This document shows positions 1 through 5,732 of a stretch of DNA of 5,784 bases, one piece after another. The position numbers were made by a program, and so were the translations under genes. The number at the start of each line of letters is the position of its first letter. Position 1 is the stretch's first letter. This DNA is from Rhodanobacteraceae bacterium (GTDB lineage: Bacteria; Pseudomonadota; Gammaproteobacteria; Xanthomonadales; Rhodanobacteraceae), in the NCBI GenBank assembly GCA_025928735.1, contig JAICIW010000165.1, forward strand, positions 1 to 5,784. Direction: 5' to 3'. Under the pieces are notes generated by a model that was not told the origin of the DNA, searched no databases, and saw only the letters and a program-made list of their open reading frames with translations.

Positions 1-1127
1 CCCGACAGCCCCAGTTCCTGCGCCAGCTTGATTTCGGCGTCCCAGTACGCGCCCTTCACCAGCCGCACGCACCAGCGGCGCCCGGCGGCGCGCGCGGTTT
101 CGGCCAGCCAGTCCAGCACGAACGGTGCGCGCTTCTGGTAAGCCTGCACGGCAAGGCCGAAACCGTTCCAGCCTTCCAGCGACGGGTGCGTGAACACCTT
201 GTGCAGCACGTCCAGCGACAGTTCCAGGCGCGCGGCTTCCTCGGCGTCGACCGTCAAGCCGATGCCGCGCGCCATCGCCTGTTGCGACAGATCCAGCAGG
301 CGCGGCACCAGTTCGTCCAGCACGCGTGCGCGCTTGGCGACTTCATGGCGCGGGTGCAGCGCCGACAGCTTCACAGAAATCGACGGGGCTTCCAGCACGT
401 CGCCCGCTTTCGGGTGCCGGCCCACCGCGTCGATTGCATTGCGGTATGCGCCGAGATACACGTCGGCGGCGGTTTGCGTGAGCGCGGCTTCGCCCAGCAT
501 GTCGAACGAGTAGCGATACGCGGCGTTGCCGTTGCGCTGCGTGCGCGCCAGCGCCGACTTGATGTCGCGCCCCATGATGAACTGCTGGCCCATGATGCGC
601 ATGGCTTGGCGCACGGCCAGCCGCACCAACGGTTCGCCGGCGCGGTTGACCAGGCGACGCAGCGCGGCTTGGTAGTCGCTTCGCGTCGCATCGGGCAGCG
701 TGACGAGATGGCCGGTCAGCATCAGGCCCCAGGTCGAGGCATTGACCAGCACCGACTTGCTGGTGCCGAGGTGTTTCTTCCAATCGGCTTCGGTCAGCTT
801 GTCGCGGATCAGCCGGTCGGCGGTTTCGCTGTCGGGAATCCGCAGCAGCGCCTCGGCGATGCACATCAGCAGGATGCCTTCGTTGCTCGACAGGTCATAC
901 TGCTGCATGAAGGCGGCGACGGCGCTGCGCTGGTCCTGCTTGGCGCGCACGCGGGTGACCAGTTCGGCGGCCTGCGCTTCGATCCGCGCACGCGCGTCCT
1001 CGGAAAACTCGGCTTGCGCCAGCAATTCGTTGACCGCTTCGTTCTCCTCGCGCGACCATGCCGCGGTGATGCGGGCGCGCGTCGGCGATGGCTGCGGCGG
1101 CAACTCGGGGGAAAGGATCTCGGCCAT
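1..1127 (-). CDS. putA: Bifunctional proline dehydrogenase / L-glutamate gamma-semialdehyde dehydrogenase, N-terminal part (3' end outside window)
   Basis: PutA oxidises proline to pyrroline-5-carboxylate with FAD, passing electrons to the membrane quinone pool, then oxidises the semialdehyde to glutamate with NAD+. The minus-strand frame is open from the ATG at 1127 to the window edge (375 codons). Residues about 1-180 match the helical arm and linker region; the PRODH barrel begins near 185. Signature stretches are SVKLSALHPR (K253), TVDAEEAARLE (D294), VQAYQKR (Q328) and RLVKGAYWDAEIK (R355, Y361, W362). These line up with E. coli PutA K329, D370, Q404, R431, Y437 and W438 at a constant offset of 76. 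The protein therefore lacks the N-terminal ribbon-helix-helix DNA-binding domain of E. coli PutA and resembles the shorter non-repressor PutAs. The rest of the PRODH domain and the aldehyde dehydrogenase domain lie outside, so bifunctionality is inferred from the PutA-type N-terminal arm. No strong Shine-Dalgarno precedes the start. Confidence 0.93.
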   Translation of the reverse strand, partial: MAEILSPELPPQPSPTRARITAAWSREENEAVNELLAQAEFSEDARARIEAQAAELVTRVRAKQDQRSAVAAFMQQYDLSSNEGILLMCIAEALLRIPDSETADRLIRDKLTEADWKKHLGTSKSVLVNASTWGLMLTGHLVTLPDATRSDYQAALRRLVNRAGEPLVRLAVRQAMRIMGQQFIMGRDIKSALARTQRNGNAAYRYSFDMLGEAALTQTAADVYLGAYRNAIDAVGRHPKAGDVLEAPSISVKLSALHPRHEVAKRARVLDELVPRLLDLSQQAMARGIGLTVDAEEAARLELSLDVLHKVFTHPSLEGWNGFGLAVQAYQKRAPFVLDWLAETARAAGRRWCVRLVKGAYWDAEIKLAQELGLS

Positions 1128-1153
1128 GACGGCAACTCGAAGCGTGACCGTCC

Positions 1154-1182
1154 ATTGTACGTCTTGCGTACGGTGCAGCCAA
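1154..1182 (-). promoter_or_regulatory. Candidate sigma70 promoter of putA
   Basis: Read on the minus strand, TTGGCT (1182-1177, 4 of 6 to the -35 consensus) is followed after exactly 17 bases by TACAAT (1159-1154, 5 of 6 to the -10 consensus). Transcription would start near 1147, giving a leader of about 20 bases before the putA ATG at 1127. The spacer and the end of the -10 carry a perfect inverted repeat. The call rests on motif and spacing only. Confidence 0.5.
1157..1171. repeat. Short perfect inverted repeat over the putA promoter, possible operator
   Basis: GTACG (1157-1161) and CGTAC (1167-1171) are perfect reverse complements separated by five bases. The element overlaps the -10 and the adjoining spacer of the putA promoter. 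Because this PutA has no DNA-binding domain of its own, a separate regulator (in other bacteria an Lrp/AsnC-family PutR) would be expected, and this is a reasonable candidate site. Five-base arms can also arise by chance. Confidence 0.3.
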
Positions 1183-1221
1183 TGACGCGCGGCAGAAACC
1201 ACCCGCGTCGTCGGGCTATTC

Positions 1222-1250
1222 TTGCTGCAATGGCCGCGCGGCCTTATGAT
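1222..1250 (+). promoter_or_regulatory. Candidate sigma70 promoter of the DUF2244-cox operon
   Basis: TTGCTG (1222-1227) is followed after exactly 17 bases by TATGAT (1245-1250), which matches the -10 consensus at 5 of 6 positions; the -35 is weaker (3 of 6). A start near 1257 would leave a leader of only about 15 bases before the ATG at 1272. It is the best plus-strand promoter match I found between putA and the first cox-cluster gene. Motif evidence only. Confidence 0.45.
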
Positions 1251-1271
1251 TCCCGAATTGCGGTACCGTGA

Positions 1272-1772
1272 ATGTCCATGATCACACGTCTACCGGTGGC
1301 TGCCGAAACCGGACAGGTGACGCTGCTGCTGGCGCCCAATCGGGCGCTCAGCCGCAGCCAGGTTCGCCGGTTGACGTGGGAAGTGTGCATCGCGGCGTTG
1401 CTTGTTGCAGCACTGGCGGCGTGGAGTGGCGACGTATTCGCGCCATTGTTCGCGCTGATCGAGATCCCCGTGGTGGCGATCGCGTTCTGGCTGGTGTGGC
1501 GCAGCGGGGATCGCAGGGAGCGCATCACGCTGGGTACGGATCACCTCCGAATCGAGCAGCTTCCGTCGCGCGGCCGTGCCGTCAGCACGTTTCCCGCGGC
1601 GTGGGTGAAAGTGCGGGTGCTGGAACGCGGCGATGGCCACAGGCACGTGGTGTTGGCCGCGCAGGGACGCGAGCAGGAAGTGGGGCAATGCCTTGGCGAC
1701 GACGAGCGTATGCAATTGTCGCGATGGCTCAAGACCCTGCTGTCCGGCCGCAGCGGCTGGCGCGACAACTGA
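1272..1772 (+). CDS. DUF2244 family integral membrane protein, first gene of the cox cluster
   Basis: A 166-residue protein with an N-terminal strand-like segment carrying APNRALSRSQ (residues 21-30), a motif style typical of DUF2244, then two membrane segments (about 36-51 and 54-77) and a basic loop (WRSGDRRER) leading into a cytoplasmic-looking C-terminal domain with ITLGTDHLRIEQ and a final amphipathic helix near DDERMQLSRWLKTLL. The family's biochemical role is not known; it commonly lies beside cytochrome c oxidase genes in proteobacteria, which suggests a part in oxidase biogenesis or stability (inference from context). coxB follows after 43 bases on the same strand. The start at 1272 is chosen as the first ATG after the promoter; ATG 1278 is a possible alternative, and neither has a clear Shine-Dalgarno. 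Confidence 0.82.
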   Translation: MSMITRLPVAAETGQVTLLLAPNRALSRSQVRRLTWEVCIAALLVAALAAWSGDVFAPLFALIEIPVVAIAFWLVWRSGDRRERITLGTDHLRIEQLPSRGRAVSTFPAAWVKVRVLERGDGHRHVVLAAQGREQEVGQCLGDDERMQLSRWLKTLLSGRSGWRDN

Positions 1773-1815
1773 TGCGACGCGTGGACAACACAGACAACAG
1801 GCTATCCGGGGTGTG

Positions 1816-2742
1816 ATGACGATGAGTTCCAGCAATTGCAAGCGGCGAATCGTGGGGGCGGGTGCCGCCTTCGGTGCACTGCTCGTCTCGATGGCTGCTG
1901 CCGCCAACCCGGTTCCGTGGCAGATGAACCTGCCCAAGGGCGCGACGCCCGTGTCGCAGCAGATCTGGAATCTGCACATGGCCGCGCTGTGGGTCTGCGT
2001 GGCGCTGGGCGTGCTGGTTTTCGGCGCGATGTTCATCGCGATGGTCCGCTTCCGCCGCTCCAAAGGCGCGGTGGCCGAAACCTGGAGCCACAACACCCTG
2101 CTCGAAATCGGCTGGACGGTGGTGCCGGTGCTGATCCTGATCGGTCTTGCCGCGCCCGCCACCCTCCTCACCCGCGAGATGTACAACTCCACCGATGCGG
2201 TGATGACCGTCAAGGTCACTGGCTACCAGTGGCTGTGGCGCTATGACTACATCAGCTACGACGGCAAGCCCGTCACCAAGGTGCCGACGATCTACTCGCG
2301 CCTCGCTGCGGACAGCAACGCCGCGCGCCAACTCGATTCCGGCATCAGCCCCTACAGCATCAAGGCGCCCGACGGCACCAACGATTACCTGCTGGACGTG
2401 ACCCACCCGCTGGTGATTCCGGCCGGCGTGAAGGTGCGCTTCCTGATCACCGCCGACGACGTGATCCATGGCTGGTGGGTGCCGGATTTCGCGGCCAAGC
2501 GCGATGCCATTCCGGGCATCATGAACGACGCCTGGGCCAAGGTCGACAAGCCCGGCACCTATCTCGGCCAGTGCTACGTGTTGTGTGGCCAGGACCACAG
2601 CGCGATGCCGGTCGTGGTGAAGGTGTTGCCGCGCGAGGAGTTCAACGCGTGGCTGACCGCGCAGCAGAACGCGGCGACGCTCGACAAGGCCGCGCGCACC
2701 GCGCGGGTGGAACCGCAGCAGCCGGTTCCGGCCAAGGGTTGA
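1816..2742 (+). CDS. coxB: Cytochrome c oxidase subunit II (aa3 type, CuA centre)
   Basis: Membrane-anchored subunit that accepts electrons from cytochrome c at the binuclear CuA centre and passes them to heme a in subunit I. The 308-residue protein has a signal peptide (KRR at 9-11, hydrophobic run to about 30, likely cut after AAAA), two membrane segments (about 57-78 and 100-118) and a periplasmic cupredoxin domain. CuA ligands are all present: H218 (VIHGWW), C253, C257, H261 and M264 in GQCYVLCGQDHSAMP. The aromatic electron-entry stretch GYQWLWRYDY is at 136-145, and E97 matches the conserved Glu at the K-channel mouth. Unusually, the usual CxELC glutamate is V255, so its Mg2+-binding carboxylate is absent; its CuA contact is a backbone carbonyl and could persist. 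There is no fused C-terminal cytochrome c domain. The frame is open further upstream, overlapping the DUF2244 gene, but the signal peptide fixes the start at 1816 or 1822; GGGGTG at 1808-1813 fits 1822 better by spacing. Confidence 0.95.
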   Translation: MTMSSSNCKRRIVGAGAAFGALLVSMAAAANPVPWQMNLPKGATPVSQQIWNLHMAALWVCVALGVLVFGAMFIAMVRFRRSKGAVAETWSHNTLLEIGWTVVPVLILIGLAAPATLLTREMYNSTDAVMTVKVTGYQWLWRYDYISYDGKPVTKVPTIYSRLAADSNAARQLDSGISPYSIKAPDGTNDYLLDVTHPLVIPAGVKVRFLITADDVIHGWWVPDFAAKRDAIPGIMNDAWAKVDKPGTYLGQCYVLCGQDHSAMPVVVKVLPREEFNAWLTAQQNAATLDKAARTARVEPQQPVPAKG

Positions 2743-2784
2743 TGCAGCAACAAAAGCAGCAAGGCATTTTAGAGGATTCGCACC

Positions 2785-4395
2785 ATGTCCAGCACAGCGC
2801 AAGCCATCCATCACGAAGAGCATCACCAAAGCTTCTTCGAGCGTTGGTTCATGTCCACCAATCACAAGGACATCGGCACGCTGTATTTGCTGTTCTCGTT
2901 CCTGATGCTGTTCGTGGGCGGCAGCTTCGCGATGCTGATCCGCGCCGAGTTGTTCGAGCCGGGCATGCAGTTGATGCAGCCCTACTTCTTCAACGAACTG
3001 ACGTCCATGCACGGGCTGGTGATGATCTTCGGCGTGATCATGCCCTCGTTCGTCGGCCTCGCGAACTGGATGATCCCGATGCAGATCGGCGCGCCCGACA
3101 TGGCGCTGCCACGCTTGAACAACCTGTCGTTCTGGATTCTGCCGTTCGCGTTCATCCTGCTGCTCTCGACGTTCTTCATGCCGGGCGGCGCGCCGGCCGC
3201 GGGCTGGACGATGTATCCGCCGCTGGTATTGCAGGGTGGCGAGTCGATCGCGTTCATGATCTTCGCGATCCACCTGATGGGCATCTCGTCGATCCTGGGC
3301 TCGATCAACATCATCGCCACCATCCTGAACCTGCGCGCGCCGGGCCTCGATCTTTTGAAGATGCCGATGTTCTGCTGGTCGTGGCTGATCACTTCGTTCC
3401 TGGTGATCGCGGTGATGCCGGTGCTGGCCGGCGCGGTCACGATGATGCTGTTCGACCGCTTCTTCGGCACCAACTTCTTCAACGCCGGCGCGGGCGGCGA
3501 CCCGGTGATGTACCAGCACGTGTTCTGGTTCTTCGGGCACCCCGAGGTCTACATCATGATCTTGCCCGCTTTCGGGATCATCTCCGAGATCGTGCCGACC
3601 TTCGCGCGCAAGCCGCTGTTCGGCTACAAGGCGATGGTGTACGCGATCGCGTGCATCGCGTTCCTGTCGTTCATCGTGTGGTCGCACCACATGTTCACGG
3701 TCGGCCTGCCGCTGGGCGCCGAGGTGTTCTTCATGTTCTCGACCATGCTGATCGCGGTGCCGACCGGCGTGAAGATCTTCAACTGGGTCACCACGATGTG
3801 GAAAGGCTCGCTCAGCTTCGAAACGCCGATGCTGTGGGCAATCGGCTTCATCGTGCTGTTCTCGATCGGCGGCTTCTCCGGCGTGATGATGGCGCTGGTG
3901 CCGGCCGACTTCCAGTACTACGGCACCTACTTCATCGTCGCGCACTTCCACTACGTGCTGGTCGGCGGCGCGCTGTTCTCGATCATCGGCGCGGTGTACT
4001 ACTGGCTGCCCAAGTGGTCGGGCCACATGTATTCAACCTTCTGGTCCAAGCTGCACTTCTGGTCCAGCGTGATCTCGGTGAACGTGCTGTTCTTCCCGCA
4101 GCAGTTCCTGGGCTTCGCCGGCATGCCGCGCCGCATTCCCGATTACAACGTGGCGTTCGCCGACTGGAACATGGTGTCCTCGATCGGTGGCTTCTGGTTC
4201 GGCGCCAGCCAGTTGATCCTGGTGGGCGTGGTGGTCCATTGCGTGTTCTTCTCCAAGGCCAAGGCAACCTCGCGGGTGTGGGAACATGCCTACGGGCTCG
4301 AGTGGACGCTGCCGTCACCGGCGCCGCACCACAGCTTCACGGTGCCGCCGGTGATCGACGACAGCCAGCTCGCGCACGGCGACGTGAGTCATTGA
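2785..4395 (+). CDS. coxA: Cytochrome c oxidase subunit I (heme a, heme a3-CuB, A-family heme-copper oxidase)
   Basis: Catalytic subunit (also called ctaD): reduces O2 to water and pumps protons across the inner membrane. It has 536 residues and about 12 membrane segments. Heme a ligands are H76 and H389, the heme a3 ligand is H387, and CuB ligands are H252, H301 and H302, with the cross-linking Tyr Y256 in GHPEVY. The D-channel is intact (N94, D105, N112, S168, S169, E254), as is the K-channel (S267, T327, K330). R449-R450 match the heme propionate arginines. From H252 onward the numbering follows Rhodobacter sphaeroides with a constant offset of 32. The odd point is residues 379-380, Tyr-Gly, where family references have His-Asp (Rhodobacter H411-D412), the subunit I ligands of the structural Mg2+. 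A good ribosome binding site, AGAGGA at 2771-2776, lies eight bases before the ATG. coxB ends 42 bases upstream. Confidence 0.98.
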   Translation: MSSTAQAIHHEEHHQSFFERWFMSTNHKDIGTLYLLFSFLMLFVGGSFAMLIRAELFEPGMQLMQPYFFNELTSMHGLVMIFGVIMPSFVGLANWMIPMQIGAPDMALPRLNNLSFWILPFAFILLLSTFFMPGGAPAAGWTMYPPLVLQGGESIAFMIFAIHLMGISSILGSINIIATILNLRAPGLDLLKMPMFCWSWLITSFLVIAVMPVLAGAVTMMLFDRFFGTNFFNAGAGGDPVMYQHVFWFFGHPEVYIMILPAFGIISEIVPTFARKPLFGYKAMVYAIACIAFLSFIVWSHHMFTVGLPLGAEVFFMFSTMLIAVPTGVKIFNWVTTMWKGSLSFETPMLWAIGFIVLFSIGGFSGVMMALVPADFQYYGTYFIVAHFHYVLVGGALFSIIGAVYYWLPKWSGHMYSTFWSKLHFWSSVISVNVLFFPQQFLGFAGMPRRIPDYNVAFADWNMVSSIGGFWFGASQLILVGVVVHCVFFSKAKATSRVWEHAYGLEWTLPSPAPHHSFTVPPVIDDSQLAHGDVSH

Positions 4396-4414
4396 TTTGC
4401 GATCATCGATTCGT

Positions 4415-4432
4415 GCGATCGTCCCTGATCGC
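4415..4432 (+). repeat. Perfect inverted repeat just after coxA
   Basis: GCGATC (4415-4420) and GATCGC (4427-4432) pair perfectly around a six-base loop, 20 bases after the coxA stop; a G-U pair on each side could lengthen the stem in RNA. No T-run follows, so it is not a classic intrinsic terminator. It could protect the coxA 3' end or help processing, but this is speculative. Confidence 0.35.
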
Positions 4433-4486
4433 GGCGAAATGAGACGACAACGCGGGCACGTTCACCAGCAATAGCAACACTACCTC

Positions 4487-4507
4487 GGCCATCCATGGCC
4501 TTGTTTT
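4487..4507 (+). terminator. Possible weak intrinsic terminator or attenuator between coxA and the downstream genes
   Basis: GGCCA (4487-4491) pairs with TGGCC (4496-4500) around a four-base loop, and is directly followed by TTGTTTT (4501-4507). A short GC-rich stem with a T-rich tail is the layout of an intrinsic terminator, although a five-pair stem is short. As coxC is needed by the same complex, partial read-through is more likely than full termination. I did not find a convincing new promoter between here and 4542. Confidence 0.4.
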
Positions 4508-4541
4508 CCACAAAAGCGGCTCCGTTTGAATGTCGTAAAGC

Positions 4542-4715
4542 ATGCTTCGAACAAGCGAACAAAGTGAATTGAAAGACGCCCCGGCGCCGGACGAATTGGC
4601 TCAACGGAAGGCGCGTGCGCGCCGCACCGCGTGGATCATCGGGGCCATCGCAGCCGCATTCTTCATCGCCAGTCTCGTGCAGGGCCACTTCTCGCAAATT
4701 CCGATCCTGCATTGA
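4542..4715 (+). CDS. Small single-span membrane protein, putative cytochrome oxidase assembly/accessory protein
   Basis: A 57-residue frame from ATG 4542 to TGA 4713-4715. The first 19 residues are polar and mostly acidic, then comes a basic patch (QRKARARR, 21-28), one membrane segment (about WIIGAIAAAFFIASLV, 31-46) and a short tail ending QIPILH. The basic residues before the span predict an N-in, C-out orientation. An in-frame TAA at 4536-4538 fixes 4542 as the first ATG; the upstream AAAG is only a weak ribosome binding site. In related bacteria a tiny one-span protein, sometimes named cytochrome oxidase small assembly protein, lies between coxA and ctaG, and the R-T-hydrophobic pattern here resembles it. 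That identity is an inference from place and shape. coxC starts 42 bases later. Confidence 0.62.
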   Translation: MLRTSEQSELKDAPAPDELAQRKARARRTAWIIGAIAAAFFIASLVQGHFSQIPILH

Positions 4716-4757
4716 TCCAGCCACGCCGCAACGCAAGCCACGAACCGGAACTGTCCC

Positions 4758-5633
4758 ATGAGCCAACCTGACGCCAACGTTTACTACGTCCCGCACAAGA
4801 GCCGCTGGCCGATCATCGCGGTCATCGGGATGTTCCTGTTCATGGCCGGGGCGGCGAACTGGCTGAATGGTCACGACCTGTCCGGCAAGATCGTCCTGAC
4901 GCTCGGCGCGTTGACCATCATCGGCATGATGTTCGGGTGGTTCGGCAACGTCATCCGGGAATCGATGAAGGGCACCTTCAACAGTCAGGTGGATACCTCG
5001 TTCCGGATGGGGATGATGTGGTTCATCATCTCCGAGATATTTTTCTTCGCCGCGTTCTTCGGCGGCCTGTTCTACATCCGCACCTTCGTGGTGCCGTGGC
5101 TTGGCGGTATCGGCGACAAGGGCGTCATCACCAACGCCTACATCTGGCAGGGCTTCTCGGCGACGTGGCCGACCAATGGTCCGCAGGCGGTGGGCGGTTC
5201 CTTCATCGCCGGCTCGCCGTGGGGGATACCGCTGCTCAATACGCTGCTGCTGTTGTCCTCCAGCATTACCGTGACGATCGCGCATCACGCCCTGCGCATC
5301 GGCAACCGCAAGCGCCTGATCGGGTTCCTCGGCCTCACCATCCTGCTGGGCCTGACCTTCCTGTGCTGCCAGGCGTACGAGTACTGGGAATCGTACGTGC
5401 ACCTCAACATGACGCTGCACAGCGGCATCTATGGTGCGACGTTCTACATCCTCACCGGCTTCCACGGCCTGCACGTCACCCTCGGCACCATCATGCTGAT
5501 CGTGATGTGGCTGCGTTGCCTGCGCGGGCACTTCAACCGCGAGAACCACTTCGCGTTCGAGGCGGTGTCGTGGTACTGGCACTTCGTGGACGTGATCTGG
5601 CTGTGCCTGTTCCTGTTCGTGTATATCTTGTAG
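4758..5633 (+). CDS. coxC: Cytochrome c oxidase subunit III
   Basis: Subunit III (ctaE) binds the side of subunit I near the D-channel entrance and protects the enzyme from turnover inactivation; it has no redox centre. The 291-residue product has seven predicted membrane segments (about 17-37, 44-62, 85-107, 157-177, 188-205, 226-250, 271-291), the complete seven-helix form. Family marks include FRMGMMWFIISEIFFF with the conserved E93, HHALRIGNRK (176-185), QAYEYWES (205-212), the stretch TGFHGLHVTLGT (233-244) and the C-terminal block HFAFEAVSWYWHFVDVIWL (264-282). The start at 4758 is supported by GGAA at 4747-4750, seven bases upstream, and by the usual MSQPDANVYYVPHKS-type N-terminus leading into helix I. 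Its immediate upstream neighbour is the small membrane protein; the usual ctaG gene between them is absent. Confidence 0.97.
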   Translation: MSQPDANVYYVPHKSRWPIIAVIGMFLFMAGAANWLNGHDLSGKIVLTLGALTIIGMMFGWFGNVIRESMKGTFNSQVDTSFRMGMMWFIISEIFFFAAFFGGLFYIRTFVVPWLGGIGDKGVITNAYIWQGFSATWPTNGPQAVGGSFIAGSPWGIPLLNTLLLLSSSITVTIAHHALRIGNRKRLIGFLGLTILLGLTFLCCQAYEYWESYVHLNMTLHSGIYGATFYILTGFHGLHVTLGTIMLIVMWLRCLRGHFNRENHFAFEAVSWYWHFVDVIWLCLFLFVYIL

Positions 5634-5654
5634 CTTCGTGCCGCGGTCCGTTTC

Positions 5655-5689
5655 ACCTTCGTACGGGTTGCTCGGCACCGATTGAAGGT
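5655..5689 (+). repeat. Inverted repeat after coxC, possible RNA hairpin
   Basis: ACCTTC (5655-5660) pairs perfectly with GAAGGT (5684-5689), and inside the loop CGG (5664-5666) can pair with CCG (5678-5680), giving an interrupted stem 22 bases past the coxC stop. No T-run follows, so it is not a clear intrinsic terminator. A second small hairpin, CGCCG-CCCA-CGGCG at 5709-5722, lies directly before the likely ribosome binding site of the next gene. Confidence 0.3.
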
Positions 5690-5732
5690 CTCTCGTTGAA
5701 TCAGGGCACGCCGCCCACGGCGCGGGGGCTCG

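Noticed and set aside
186..1271. A 361-codon plus-strand frame opposite putA
   Set aside because: The opposite strand encodes PutA with conserved active-site residues; this frame is its antisense shadow and is rich in Arg, Gln and His.
1633..1815. N-terminal extension of CoxB from the ATG at 1633
   Set aside because: It would overlap the DUF2244 gene by 140 bases and bury the signal peptide; the start at 1816 or 1822 puts the basic and hydrophobic signal segments at the N-terminus.
1729..4026. A 765-codon open frame on the minus strand opposite coxB and coxA
   Set aside because: Its translation is rich in His, Arg, Asp, Glu and Gln with no domain pattern, as expected for the antisense of GC-rich membrane-protein genes. 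The plus-strand genes have full catalytic motifs.
2475..4442. A 655-codon plus-strand frame overlapping coxB and coxA
   Set aside because: It is the +1-type shadow of coxA, full of Arg, Gly and Ala with no recognisable domain or sensible start.
4501..4541. A separate promoter for the small gene and coxC
   Set aside because: TTGTTT at 4501 and other T-rich hexamers have no good -10 partner at a 16-18 base spacing.
4389..5678. A 429-codon minus-strand frame opposite the small gene and coxC
   Set aside because: Low-complexity charged translation and complete overlap with the well-supported coxC.
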